Both the position numbers and the translations under genes were made by a program. This document shows, in pieces, positions 17,833-26,979 of a DNA stretch of 34,978 nt. Origin of the DNA: Chloroflexota bacterium (GTDB lineage Bacteria > Chloroflexota > Dehalococcoidia > Lucifugimonadales > Lucifugimonadaceae); NCBI GenBank assembly GCA_002714425.1, contig PAXI01000012.1:1-34978 (forward strand), written 5' to 3'. Position 1 is the first letter of the stretch, and every line of letters begins with the position of its first letter. The notes under the pieces were generated by a model. It saw nothing but the letters and a program-made list of their open reading frames with translations. It did not search any database and was not told where the DNA came from.

Positions 17833-19257
17833 ATGAATGCTAATTCAAATTTCTTTAATATATTTTCAAAAATTCTTGAAAATTATATTGATAACATTGG
17901 TGGAAATGTTTTAGTAGGTTTTTCCGGAGGGCCAGACTCAACTGCATTATTATTGGGTCTGAAATTTTTTTTTAAAAATAAATCTAAAAGAATAATTGCT
18001 TTACACCTTAATCATTTAATAGAAAAAAATTCTGATTTTTACGAAGAAGAATCTAGAAAAATATGCAAAGATCTTTCTGTGGATTTTTTCTCTCATAAAA
18101 TTGATATTCCCAAAATAGCAAAGAAAGAAAAGATTTCAATAGAGTTAGCAGGGAGGAATGCTAGATATGATTTTTTTCAATCAATGGCAAAAAAATACCA
18201 TACAGATATTATACTTTTAGGACATACTATGGATGATCAAGCTGAAACAGTTATTCATAACTCAATAAGAGGGTCAGGTTTAGCTGGAATATCGGGGATG
18301 AAAATTTTATCAAAAAATCGTTTTCTAAAAGTCTTAAGACCCATGTTAGATATTAGAAAATTTGAATGCATAAAATATTGTGAAACAAACAATGTAAAAC
18401 CTTTAATTGATCTTTCAAATCAGAAAAAAATATATACTCGTAATAAGATTAGATTAGGTATTATGCCAGAAATAAATAAAGTCTCGAGTAGAAGCATTGA
18501 AAACATTTCTAAACTCTCAAAAAATTTAAGTTCAGAAATCAAAATTTTAGATTGGATCACTGAAAAATATTATAAAAAAATTATCACTGATAAAAAAAAT
18601 ACCTACAAGAGAGATGTTCTTAATAAATTACCTATAGAACTTACTGCAAAAATTATGATGAAAATTTGGGCAACAAACTATAGCCACAAGGGAAGTTTAG
18701 ACAAAAAACATATATTAAAGATTTCTAACCTGATATACAAAAACAGCGGGAAAAAAGTATACCTCCCAGGAAAAATCATTTTATATTTTGACAAAAAAAC
18801 TTTTACATTTTTAGAGAATGGAAACAACTCAAAAATAAAAAAAATAATTACTAAAAAATATACAAAACTTAATTACCTTAAATCAGAAGAAACTATCACT
18901 ACCAGTTTACCCAACACAAAATATTCCATAAGTGCTAAATTAGAAAAATGCCCAAGTAATTTCCCCCCCAGCAATAAACTAGTAATATATATTTCTACAA
19001 ATGTATCATTAGATTCAATTAAACTACGAACTATCACAAGAAAAGATGTATTTAGACCTTTGGGAATGAAAGAAGAAATCAACGCATATAATTTCCTTAA
19101 AAAACAAAACATACCCGATAGACACAGAGAAGAAATTTTGGTGCTAGAAAATGAAAAAGGGATAATATGGATAGTAGGATTAAGGGTTGCAGAATGGGCA
19201 AAAGTAAAAAAATTTGATTCTAATGCAACAAAACTTAGTTTGAATTATTTAAAATAG
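17833..19257 (+). CDS. tilS: tRNA(Ile)-lysidine synthase
   Basis: Modifies the anticodon C34 of tRNA-Ile(CAU) to lysidine so that it reads AUA. 474 aa. The N-terminal PP-loop is SGGPDS (31-36), followed by GHTMDDQAETVIHNSIRGSG and RPMLDIRKFEC, which are TilS signatures. The C-terminal substrate-binding region includes RKDVFRPLGM. AUA codons are frequent throughout these AT-rich genes (for example in recA and nadE), so this enzyme should be in heavy use. It sits two bases after the CNNM gene without its own ribosome binding site, and its last 9 bases overlap the convergent nicotinate phosphoribosyltransferase gene. Confidence 0.94.
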   Translation: MNANSNFFNIFSKILENYIDNIGGNVLVGFSGGPDSTALLLGLKFFFKNKSKRIIALHLNHLIEKNSDFYEEESRKICKDLSVDFFSHKIDIPKIAKKEKISIELAGRNARYDFFQSMAKKYHTDIILLGHTMDDQAETVIHNSIRGSGLAGISGMKILSKNRFLKVLRPMLDIRKFECIKYCETNNVKPLIDLSNQKKIYTRNKIRLGIMPEINKVSSRSIENISKLSKNLSSEIKILDWITEKYYKKIITDKKNTYKRDVLNKLPIELTAKIMMKIWATNYSHKGSLDKKHILKISNLIYKNSGKKVYLPGKIILYFDKKTFTFLENGNNSKIKKIITKKYTKLNYLKSEETITTSLPNTKYSISAKLEKCPSNFPPSNKLVIYISTNVSLDSIKLRTITRKDVFRPLGMKEEINAYNFLKKQNIPDRHREEILVLENEKGIIWIVGLRVAEWAKVKKFDSNATKLSLNYLK

Positions 19258-20340
19258 TCTAATTAGTTTATTATTATCTGTTATTCCAGGTAGTCTACCT
19301 CGTTTTGAAATAGCTATAAAATTTTCCATTAACTGATCTACATCATCAATATTACTGTTATCAAATTTCACCTTATCTGATTGAATAGCCTTTAAATCTG
19401 CTGTAAAAGACAAAGGACTAGCTGCAGATATATAATTACCAACGCCAAAACCAATAACAGGAGCCCCACTATCAACAAATTCCTTTATTCTTTCAGGATT
19501 TAATCCGCCGCTGACATATATATCAACATTATCATATCCTTCATTTCTTAATCTTGACTGAATTTCAAAAACCATACTCGGAGTAACACCGCCTCTCTCT
19601 TTAGGGGTGTCAAGCCTAATTCCTCTTAATTTTCTCTTTAAAGACCTAGCTATTTCAACTGATTCTTGAGCTTCATCTCTGAATGTATCCACAAGCGCAA
19701 CTCTAGGAACATCAGCAGCCATATGCTTATCAAAAGCTAATACTGCTCTCAATGTATCGCCAAATAACAGTATCATTGAATGCGGCATAGTTCCAGATGG
19801 GGTACCACCGTGTAAATCTGACCCAATAGCAGTAGATGTTGCAGCGCAACCACCTATCCTAGCTGAATAATCCATTATTCCAACAACTTGGGGATGTATA
19901 TTTCTAGCACCCATACAGACAATAGGAATATCATTTGCAGCCTTCACACATTCTTTCGCTGCAGTGGCCCATCCAGAGGATGATGACAAAGAACCTAATA
20001 TTGCAGTCTCATATAGGCCAAAAGATGCATACGGTCCAACGATTCTTACTACAACTTCTCCCTTATCAATATCGCTACCTTCTTGAACTGACCAAAGACC
20101 TCTAGAATTTTTTGGCAAAGAAAATAACCAATCTCTTAGCCACGTTTGAATCTCTGTAACTCCACACAAAACTCCATTAGATTCAGATGTAATTTCCATA
20201 ACAACTAAAGGATTTATTCCCTCGTTTCTCAATATTGTCATTGATCTAGTTAATTCATTATCTGCTGTTGCACCCGTAACAACTGAATTATATGTTACAA
20301 AAGGAGATTGAAATTTATCTTGGTCATTTAATGATGTCAT
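19249..20340 (-). CDS. pncB: Nicotinate phosphoribosyltransferase family protein
   Basis: Salvages nicotinate with PRPP to nicotinate mononucleotide, feeding the NAD pathway completed by nadE. 363 aa, the short form also seen in archaea and several bacteria, shorter than enteric PncB. Motifs: ESNGVLCGVTEIQTWL, FGLYETAILGSLSSSSGWAT, GARNIHPQV, GTMPHSMILLFGDTLRAVLAF, and the phosphate-binding end DIYVSGGLNPERI plus VIGFGVGNYI. Start ATG 20340. It is last in the purF-purM-purH-glycosyltransferase run. Related short enzymes can be hard to tell from other type II phosphoribosyltransferases, so the substrate is probable, not proven. Confidence 0.88.
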   Translation of the reverse strand: MTSLNDQDKFQSPFVTYNSVVTGATADNELTRSMTILRNEGINPLVVMEITSESNGVLCGVTEIQTWLRDWLFSLPKNSRGLWSVQEGSDIDKGEVVVRIVGPYASFGLYETAILGSLSSSSGWATAAKECVKAANDIPIVCMGARNIHPQVVGIMDYSARIGGCAATSTAIGSDLHGGTPSGTMPHSMILLFGDTLRAVLAFDKHMAADVPRVALVDTFRDEAQESVEIARSLKRKLRGIRLDTPKERGGVTPSMVFEIQSRLRNEGYDNVDIYVSGGLNPERIKEFVDSGAPVIGFGVGNYISAASPLSFTADLKAIQSDKVKFDNSNIDDVDQLMENFIAISKRGRLPGITDNNKLIRLF

Positions 20341-20379
20341 AATTATATTTTAAATTATAAAACGTTACCTATGATTTAT

Positions 20380-21093
20380 CTAAAATTTAAGTCTCACTCT
20401 CAAAAGGCCCTTAATATCTTTTATGGCCGTAGAGATTACTTTTACTCTAGTATCTGGATCATCTTTCCAAATCACAGGTATTTCTGAAATTCTATACCCA
20501 TATTTTTTTGATAACAATAATAATTCTGTATCAAAAAACCATTCATTATCTTTTATTTTATGTAATAGATTCTTTCTTATATTCTTAGAAATAGCCTTGA
20601 ATCCACACTGGGCATCCTTAAATCCTGGAAAAGGAAAAATCATATGAATTAAGAGATTATAAGCTCTAGAAGTAAATTCTCTTACTAAAGTTCTATCATA
20701 TACTTTTGATTTTCTATGCAATCTTGAGCCTATAGCTACATCATAATTATTTTTAATTATTTCATCTACCAATAAAGTAGTAAATTTCAAATCAGTAGAT
20801 AAATCTACATCCATATACATGCTTACATCCGAGTGTGACGACAACCAAGCTTTTTTAAGAGCTCTACCTCTTCCTCTTTTAGATAAAGTAACAAGAGAAA
20901 TATTCTTATATTGTTCTGCATATGAACTAGCGATTAAGTTTGTAGAATCCGTAGAGCCATTATCAGCAATAATAATATACCATTTATACTGTTTATTATC
21001 TTTTATAAAAAATAATATTTTTTCTAAACAAATTGGTAAAGACTTCTCTTCATTTAAAACAGGTATAACTATGTCGATACTTTTTTTACTCAT
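20380..21093 (-). CDS. Family 2 glycosyltransferase (dolichyl/polyprenyl-phosphate sugar transferase type)
   Basis: Predicted to transfer a sugar from a nucleotide sugar to a polyprenyl phosphate at the membrane. 237 aa. GT-A fold markers: IDIVIPVLNEEKSLP at the start, IIADNGSTDST, RGRGRALKKAW, and the metal-binding DVD at 95-97 (YMDVDLSTD). The C-terminal DAQCGFKAISKN and ETELLLLSKKYGY-like region (DTELLLLSKKYGYRISEIPV) is typical of the Alg5/DPG-synthase group. It has no clear transmembrane helix. Start ATG 21093, chosen because the duplicate ATG 16 bases upstream (21109) is out of frame. It follows purH by 24 bases; the link to purine genes is probably only co-transcription. Confidence 0.87.
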   Translation of the reverse strand: MSKKSIDIVIPVLNEEKSLPICLEKILFFIKDNKQYKWYIIIADNGSTDSTNLIASSYAEQYKNISLVTLSKRGRGRALKKAWLSSHSDVSMYMDVDLSTDLKFTTLLVDEIIKNNYDVAIGSRLHRKSKVYDRTLVREFTSRAYNLLIHMIFPFPGFKDAQCGFKAISKNIRKNLLHKIKDNEWFFDTELLLLSKKYGYRISEIPVIWKDDPDTRVKVISTAIKDIKGLLRVRLKF

Positions 21094-21112
21094 ATATTTT
21101 TTTACTCATATA
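21081..21112. repeat. Perfect 16-bp tandem duplication over the glycosyltransferase start
   Basis: The plus strand has two identical adjacent copies of tttttttactcatata (21081-21096 and 21097-21112). On the minus strand each copy carries TATATGAGTAAAAAAA, so the start region ATGAGTAAAAAAA appears twice. The upstream copy opens a seven-codon ORF (MSKKIYE, 21109-21086) whose TAA stop lies just inside the start of the real gene. Confidence 0.9.
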
Positions 21113-21117
21113 TAAAA

Positions 21118-22635
21118 TTAATGTAGAAAATGTCTTGTATTCGTAAACATCATAATTATTCCAAGGTTATCAGCACATTCTATAACTTTTTCATCATTAA
21201 TAGAACCTCCGGGCTGAATAATTATAGATGCACCATATTTATGAGCTAATTCTATGCCATCTGGAAAAGGGAAAAAAGCATCACTAGCCATAACAAAATT
21301 TTTGTTTTCTTTGTGGATCAAATTTTTTCCTGCAAGATAAACACTAATGGCTCTATTTGGTTGTCCCGCTCCCATTCCTTTGATCATTTGATCTCTTGCA
21401 AAGACAATTGCATTCGAATGAATATACTTACAAGCTTTCCAAGCAAACTCCATATCAAGGATATCTTTTTTAGAAGGCTTTTCTTTTGTCACACATTCCC
21501 ATTTATTATAATTATCAAACTTATTGTCTTTTTCTTGAATAAGAACACCTCCTGATACATTCCTTATTTGTAAAGATTTGTTTACTGTTTTGGAGGCTTG
21601 TAAAACTCTTGTGCGTTTTCTTTGTTTCAATAATTCCAATGCAGGTTTTTCGTAGTCAGGAGCTACAATTACATCATATAGTATACCCTTCATTTCCAAA
21701 GCAGTTTCATATGTAACTGTTGAATTAAATCCTACAATTCCACCAAAAGCTGATATTGTGTCGCCAGAAAAAGCGTTTTTATAAGCTTTTGCTTGGTTTC
21801 TATTAGTAGATAAACCACATGGGTTTGCATGTTTTATTATAGCAACGCAATGTTCTGAGAATTCATTCACAATATCCCATGCAGCGTCTGCATCAAAATA
21901 ATTTAGATAAGACATATCTAATCCATGAATAAGTTTTGAATTAACTATTCCATTTGTCTCATTTATATTTGAGTAGACTGCCGATTTTTGATGAGGGTTT
22001 TCACCGTATCTCGTTTCTGATATTTTTTTCCATGTCATAGATAATTCGTTTGAGTAAATTAATTTTTCACCTGAAAGAAAACTTGCAATATTAGCATCAT
22101 AAGCAGCTGTATGTTGAAATGCTTTTGATGCAAGATATTTTCTATAATCTAAAGTAATATTTTCTTCTCTTATTTGCTCAATAAAATTTTTATAATCTTT
22201 TGGATCGACTACAACAAGAACGTCTTCAAAATTTTTTGCCGCAGCTCTTGTCATAGCCGGGCCACCGATATCTATATTTTCTAAGGCTTCATTAATACTT
22301 ACATTTTTTTTTGAAATAGTTTTATTAAATGGATATAAATTATTTATTACAATATCAATTTTTTTTATAGAATACTCTTCGATTTGAGTGATGTGCTTTG
22401 GGTCTGAATTTTTAGCTAAAAGTCCTCCATGTATAAAAGGATTTAAGGTTTTAACTCTTCCATCTAATATTTCTGGAAACCCTGTAACTGTACTTACATC
22501 TACAACGCTTATACCTAATTCTCTTAGATAGTCTGCGGTACCTCCGGTACTAATTATTTCAATATCTAGATCAATAAATTCTTTAGCCAAAAATTCAAGA
22601 TTAGATTTATCAGAAACAGAAATTAAAGCTCTCAT
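21118..22635 (-). CDS. purH: Bifunctional AICAR transformylase / IMP cyclohydrolase
   Basis: Catalyses the last two steps of IMP synthesis. 505 aa. The N-terminal MGS-like cyclohydrolase domain opens MRALISVSDKSNLEFLAKEF and has GGTADYLRELG, GRVKTLNPFIHGGLLA and DIGGPAMTRAAAKN. The C-terminal transformylase has RYGENPHQKSA, the catalytic Lys-His in IKHANPCGL, AFGGIVGFN and ending IIQPGGSINDEKVIE, MMFTNTRHFLH. Strong ribosome binding site AAGGAG before the ATG at 22635. It lies 19 bases after purM. Complete and ordinary. Confidence 0.97.
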   Translation of the reverse strand: MRALISVSDKSNLEFLAKEFIDLDIEIISTGGTADYLRELGISVVDVSTVTGFPEILDGRVKTLNPFIHGGLLAKNSDPKHITQIEEYSIKKIDIVINNLYPFNKTISKKNVSINEALENIDIGGPAMTRAAAKNFEDVLVVVDPKDYKNFIEQIREENITLDYRKYLASKAFQHTAAYDANIASFLSGEKLIYSNELSMTWKKISETRYGENPHQKSAVYSNINETNGIVNSKLIHGLDMSYLNYFDADAAWDIVNEFSEHCVAIIKHANPCGLSTNRNQAKAYKNAFSGDTISAFGGIVGFNSTVTYETALEMKGILYDVIVAPDYEKPALELLKQRKRTRVLQASKTVNKSLQIRNVSGGVLIQEKDNKFDNYNKWECVTKEKPSKKDILDMEFAWKACKYIHSNAIVFARDQMIKGMGAGQPNRAISVYLAGKNLIHKENKNFVMASDAFFPFPDGIELAHKYGASIIIQPGGSINDEKVIECADNLGIIMMFTNTRHFLH

Positions 22636-22654
22636 TCACTCTCCTTATATAAGC

Positions 22655-23689
22655 CTACAAGCCTATTAATTTTACGTTATTTTTTTCATTTGAATTTTCT
22701 ACTAATTTACCGATTAGAATTGAATTAGGCAGTTGTTTTTTTATCTCATCGTATTTATTTGGATCAATGATTACTGCCATACCTATCCCCATATTGAATA
22801 CTCTAAACATTTCTTCTAAGTCGACATTACCTTCTTTCCTAATAAATTCATAAATTTCCGGAATTCTCCAGCTATTGATTTGAATTTCTGCTGATAGATT
22901 TTCATCAATTGATCTTGGGATATTTTTGTAAAAACCACCCCCAGTTATATGAGATAGCCCATTGATGTTATTTAATATTGAGGATAATTCATCAAGATAA
23001 CTTTTGTGAGGTAATAATAGTATTTCTCCCAACTTTTTATTAGTTTTCGGTACTATCTCTTCCAATATGCTTGGGTTATTCTCAGTATCAAATATATTTC
23101 TTACTAATGAGTAACCATTAGTATGCAGACCATTAGATGGTAGCCCTAATATTAAGTCACCTATATTTGTTTTAGAAGGTGATAAATAATCTACTTTTTT
23201 TACTTTTCCTACAATAAATCCTACAAGATCATAATCTTCATCATTGTATGTATCAGGCATTGATGCTGTTTCTCCGCCTAGGAGAACACATTTAGACTGC
23301 TTGCAAGCATATGAAATACCTTGAACTATCTCTGTAACTTTTTTAGTATCAAATCCGTTTGCCCCTATATAATCTAAAAAAAATAAGGGTTTTGCTCCTG
23401 ATGGTAAAATATCATTTATACAATGATTTACTATGCTCTCTCCAACTGTGAAATGATTGTTAAGTATATTTGCAATTCTTAATTTAGTTCCGACTCCGTC
23501 TGTACTTGAAACCAAGTAGTCTTCCCCTGAATCAGCAAGATTGAATACTCCTCCAAAGGCTCCAGGCCCCGAAATTACATTTTTATTGTAAGAAGATTCA
23601 GCAATGTCGCTAATTGATTCCTTTAGAATTTTAGCTTTAGTTAAATCTACACCTGATTCCAAATATGTTTTGGACTTTTTATTTTTCAT
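22655..23689 (-). CDS. purM: Phosphoribosylformylglycinamidine cyclo-ligase (AIR synthetase)
   Basis: ATP-dependent ring closure of FGAM to AIR in purine synthesis. 344 aa, normal length. Motifs: SGVDLTKAK near the N-terminus, GPGAFGGVFNL, the STDGVGTKLRIA metal/ATP segment, GESIVNHCINDILPSGAKPLFFLDYI, LLGGETASMPD and HITGGGFYKNIPR. Its ATG at 23689 overlaps the purF stop in an ATGA arrangement (4 bases), so translation is coupled. Confidence 0.96.
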   Translation of the reverse strand: MKNKKSKTYLESGVDLTKAKILKESISDIAESSYNKNVISGPGAFGGVFNLADSGEDYLVSSTDGVGTKLRIANILNNHFTVGESIVNHCINDILPSGAKPLFFLDYIGANGFDTKKVTEIVQGISYACKQSKCVLLGGETASMPDTYNDEDYDLVGFIVGKVKKVDYLSPSKTNIGDLILGLPSNGLHTNGYSLVRNIFDTENNPSILEEIVPKTNKKLGEILLLPHKSYLDELSSILNNINGLSHITGGGFYKNIPRSIDENLSAEIQINSWRIPEIYEFIRKEGNVDLEEMFRVFNMGIGMAVIIDPNKYDEIKKQLPNSILIGKLVENSNEKNNVKLIGL

Positions 23690-25122
23690 GTTTTCATTTC
23701 TTTTTCTAAAGTTAATTTATCCATTTCTAATTGGACTGGTATAGGGTATTTACCTGTAAAGCATCCTTTACAATACTCAGATTTTTTGGATTTCGTAGCT
23801 TTTTGTAATCCCTCAACTGACAAATAAGCTAAACTATCGGCATTAATCATGTCTCTTATCTCGTCATTAGTTTTATTCGCAGCAATCAGTTGACTTAAGG
23901 TAGCCATATCAACCCCAAAGTGGCAGGTAGATTTTATAGGAGGAGATGCAACTCTGACATGAATTTCTTTTGCACCAGCTTTTCTTAACATTGATATTAC
24001 TTTTTTTATGGTTGTACTCCTAACTATCGAATCATCAACAACAATCAATCGTTTACCATTTATAATTTCTTTCATTGGATTAAACTTATTAGCAACATTT
24101 GTATCTCTAGAACTTTGATCAGGATTTATAAATGTTCTACCAACATACCTATTTCTAATAATTGCATCAGAATAAGGTATTTTAGATGCAGCGGCTAAGC
24201 CTGCGGCATGAGGAGTTGAGGAATCTGGAATTCCCACAACAATATCCGCTTTTACAGGATGTTCTTTGAATAATTCAGATCCAAGCCTAAATCTAGTCTC
24301 ATATGCCAATTCCCCATTCAAAATTGAATCGGGCCTAGCAAAATAAATGTGCTCAAATATACACATTTTATGGTTCTTACTAGAACCATTCCATATCTTA
24401 GATTTTACTCCTTCAGAATTTATAACTAAGGTCTCACCATTTTCTATCTCTCTTATGAACTGCGCTCCCAAATTATCAAGAGCTGAACTCTCTGATGCAA
24501 CTACCCATCCATCATCAAGTTTTCCTAAGCATAATGGCCTAATCCCAAGTGGGTCTCTAACTGCAATTAATTCATCGTCATTCATAATTACTAAAGAATA
24601 AGCACCTTTTAGCCTTCTCATAACATATGAAGATATTTCAAACCAATTTTTTCCAGGGGCATTTGCAAACATCTCTAATATAACTTCAGTATCGGAAGAT
24701 CTTTCAAACTTTGAACCAAATTCTATAGATAATTCTTCTCTTAATTCAGAAGCATTTATAACATTACCGTTATGCCCTATAGCAATTTCCCCCCTTATAC
24801 CCGAAGCAATCAATGGTTGTGCATTATTTTTTTTACTCCCACCCATAGTTGAATACCTAGTATGACCAATACCAACACCTCCAGATAACTTAGATATATT
24901 TTCCTCATTAAATACTTGAGAAACTAAACCCATATTTGCTTGTAAGTTGATACCAAAGCCTGATGAAGTGGCTATTCCTGCACTCTCTTGACCTCTATGT
25001 TGTAATGAAAACAAACCAAAAAACAAATCTTTTGCTACATTTTTTTTTGGATTATATATTCCAACAATACCACATTCTTCATGAGGTTTATCTTGTCTAT
25101 TAAAATAATTTAATTTAGTCAA
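23686..25122 (-). CDS. purF: Amidophosphoribosyltransferase, iron-sulfur type
   Basis: Committed step of purine synthesis: PRPP plus glutamine to phosphoribosylamine. 478 aa. The N-terminal Ntn glutaminase has its nucleophile at Cys17 (HEECGIVGIY), preceded by a 16-residue propeptide, then LQHRGQESAGIA and GHTRYSTMGG. The phosphoribosyltransferase domain has the PRPP loop VVDDSIVRST (361-370). Cys254, Cys400, Cys451 and Cys454 match the four 4Fe-4S ligands of Bacillus PurF, so this is the oxygen-sensitive type. The start is TTG at 25122 without a visible ribosome binding site; no in-frame ATG lies before the nucleophile. Confidence 0.96.
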   Translation of the reverse strand: MTKLNYFNRQDKPHEECGIVGIYNPKKNVAKDLFFGLFSLQHRGQESAGIATSSGFGINLQANMGLVSQVFNEENISKLSGGVGIGHTRYSTMGGSKKNNAQPLIASGIRGEIAIGHNGNVINASELREELSIEFGSKFERSSDTEVILEMFANAPGKNWFEISSYVMRRLKGAYSLVIMNDDELIAVRDPLGIRPLCLGKLDDGWVVASESSALDNLGAQFIREIENGETLVINSEGVKSKIWNGSSKNHKMCIFEHIYFARPDSILNGELAYETRFRLGSELFKEHPVKADIVVGIPDSSTPHAAGLAAASKIPYSDAIIRNRYVGRTFINPDQSSRDTNVANKFNPMKEIINGKRLIVVDDSIVRSTTIKKVISMLRKAGAKEIHVRVASPPIKSTCHFGVDMATLSQLIAANKTNDEIRDMINADSLAYLSVEGLQKATKSKKSEYCKGCFTGKYPIPVQLEMDKLTLEKEMKT

Positions 25123-25162
25123 TTTGAATAATAATTAAAGAAAAAATTTTATGCACACTGTC

Positions 25163-25191
25163 ACTCTAACTTTGAAATGAATTTTGGTCAA
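25163..25191 (-). promoter_or_regulatory. Possible purF operon promoter
   Basis: On the minus strand TTGACC (25191-25186), 17 bases, TAGAGT (25168-25163), about 35 bases before the predicted purF transcript start region and its TTG. The -35 resembles those before rpsL, recA and rpmH; the -10 is weak. I see no purine riboswitch core in the 100-base gap between tlyA and purF. Confidence 0.35.
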
Positions 25192-25222
25192 GAAAATATA
25201 GTAAGAATTATCAAAATTATTA

Positions 25223-25960
25223 CTAATATTTTTTTAAATAAATCAAAAATTCGGTATTGATATTTTTTTTATCATGATTATATTTTGAAATATTTAATAT
25301 CCTAAGTTTATTTTTTACCGCCCAATTTATAAATTTACCGATAACTGAAGAATAAACTGAAATATCCTCTATTATTCCTCCCCTTGGAACAAGCTTTTTA
25401 TGAGTCTCAAATTGAGGTTTTAACAATACTAACAAACCAGCATTATTTTTTAGTAAGCTCAAATTTTTTTGAAGGACTATACTTAGCGAAGTAAATGAAA
25501 CATCTGCTACTAAAAATTCAATTACATCCGGTATATTCAATCCAAAGGCTGCATTAGTTCTTTCTAAACTTATTACTTTTTTATTATTTCTTAAGTTATT
25601 GTGTAATTGTCCTCTGCCGACATCAACAGAATAAACTTTTTTAGCACCTTTTTTAATCAAACAATCTGTAAATCCACCGGTTGAAGATCCGATATCTAAG
25701 CATGTAAAATTCTCAACATATATTCTAAATTTTTCTAAGGCAAATTTCAACTTATGCCCCCCTTTAGATACAAAATTAGGTGAATCTAAAATTTTCATAT
25801 GAATATTTTTGTCAACTAATAAGCCAGGAGTAGGATAAGTTTTACCATAATTTAATATCACCTTGCCAGACAAAATTAATGCCTCAGCATGCCTTAAGTC
25901 TTTCGCTATATTTTTCTCTTGTAAAAGAGCATTAAGTTTAATTTTTTCTTTTTTAAACAT
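25223..25960 (-). CDS. tlyA: TlyA-family rRNA 2'-O-methyltransferase
   Basis: Predicted cytidine 2'-O-methyltransferase of ribosomal RNA; in mycobacteria the family acts on 16S and 23S rRNA. 245 aa. An S4 RNA-binding domain occupies residues 6-60 (LNALLQEKNIAKDLRHAEALILSGKV). The RrmJ/FtsJ-like methyltransferase has the SAM loop DIGSSTGGF (89-97). The expected K-D-K-E tetrad is visible as Lys66 (SKGGHK), Asp153 (DVSF), Lys181 (LLKPQFE) and Glu237 (NTEFLIYL). Divergent from the UbiA-like gene over a 59-base gap and 100 bases before purF on the same strand. The hemolysin name often given to this family is historical. Confidence 0.92.
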   Translation of the reverse strand: MFKKEKIKLNALLQEKNIAKDLRHAEALILSGKVILNYGKTYPTPGLLVDKNIHMKILDSPNFVSKGGHKLKFALEKFRIYVENFTCLDIGSSTGGFTDCLIKKGAKKVYSVDVGRGQLHNNLRNNKKVISLERTNAAFGLNIPDVIEFLVADVSFTSLSIVLQKNLSLLKNNAGLLVLLKPQFETHKKLVPRGGIIEDISVYSSVIGKFINWAVKNKLRILNISKYNHDKKNINTEFLIYLKKY

Positions 25961-26019
25961 TGTTATTAGAAAACATTTTATATCATAACCTGATTATATT
26001 ATTGTAAACTTTATAAGTT

Positions 26020-26976
26020 ATGAAAAAATTAAAACAAATAATAGTTACCTCTAGACCGCAACAAATAACAAAAAACTTTCTTGTTTTAATTCCTCTTTTT
26101 TTCACTATTAATATTTGGTTTAATCAGGAAGATATTTCAGGAGTAATTTCAATAATTTTGAAGTCATTATTAGCATTTGGAATAGCAATACTAATTACTT
26201 CGGCTGTCTACTATCTGAATGATCTCTTAGATATCAACCAAGATAAAAACCATCCTTCAAAAAAAAATAGACCAATTGCCAAAGGAGATATTTCTGTTAA
26301 GCTCGCTATAATAATTACAATAATATTGATTACATCCAGTCTTACTCTTTCATACACAATCTCTTACCAAATGTTCTTGGCAACATTTACTTATTTAATA
26401 ATTAATGTATTTTATAGTTTATATCTAAAAAATATAGTAATAATAGATATTTTGTGTATATCCGCAAGTTTTGTTATTAGAGCAATTATGGGTTCAATTG
26501 CAATCGATTATTCTATAATAACAATTGATGAAAATCAGATAGAATTAGACCTTACTATTTCACCTTGGCTTTATGTCGTCACTGGACTTGGTTCATTAAT
26601 GTTAGCTATCGGCAAACGTAGATCAGAAATAAAAAATTTGAATCCATCAAGTAATTACAATCAAAGAATTGTACTTAGTAAGTACTCTGTACCCTTTCTT
26701 GATAGTATTTTAAATATTGTTTCTTCAGCAACTCTTATATGCTACACTCTTTACACTTTTAACTCAGAATCTAACTCTAATGTGCCAGAAAATAATTCTA
26801 TGATGATAACAATACCTTTTGTCGCGTTTGGTATTATTCGGTATACATACTTACTTTATCATGATAATAAAGGAGAAACTCCAGAAAAAATTTTACTTTC
26901 TGATTTTCCAATAATAATTAATATAATTTTGTGGGTAATTGCTGGTTCTACTATACTCATGCTTGGAAAAATTTAG
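26020..26976 (+). CDS. UbiA-family prenyltransferase, decaprenyl-phosphate phosphoribosyltransferase-like
   Basis: Integral membrane protein, 318 aa with about eight or nine hydrophobic helices. The first catalytic motif NDLLDINQDKNHPSKKNRPIA (starting at Asn67) closely follows the NDxxDxxxDxxHPxKxxRPIA form of the phosphoribosyl-transfer subgroup, which makes polyprenyl-phospho-ribose for arabinan synthesis in mycobacteria. The second motif region is GLGSLMLAIGKRRSEI. The N-terminus SRPQQITKNFLVLIPLFF is also typical of that subgroup. Few windows separate this from quinone or heme prenyltransferases, so the exact substrate is inferred. It is three bases before a thioredoxin-like gene. Confidence 0.84.
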   Translation: MKKLKQIIVTSRPQQITKNFLVLIPLFFTINIWFNQEDISGVISIILKSLLAFGIAILITSAVYYLNDLLDINQDKNHPSKKNRPIAKGDISVKLAIIITIILITSSLTLSYTISYQMFLATFTYLIINVFYSLYLKNIVIIDILCISASFVIRAIMGSIAIDYSIITIDENQIELDLTISPWLYVVTGLGSLMLAIGKRRSEIKNLNPSSNYNQRIVLSKYSVPFLDSILNIVSSATLICYTLYTFNSESNSNVPENNSMMITIPFVAFGIIRYTYLLYHDNKGETPEKILLSDFPIIINIILWVIAGSTILMLGKI

Positions 26977-26979
26977 TTA

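Noticed and set aside
25123-25222. Purine riboswitch before purF
   Set aside because: The conserved loop sequences and paired stems of the purine aptamer are not present in this 100-base gap.
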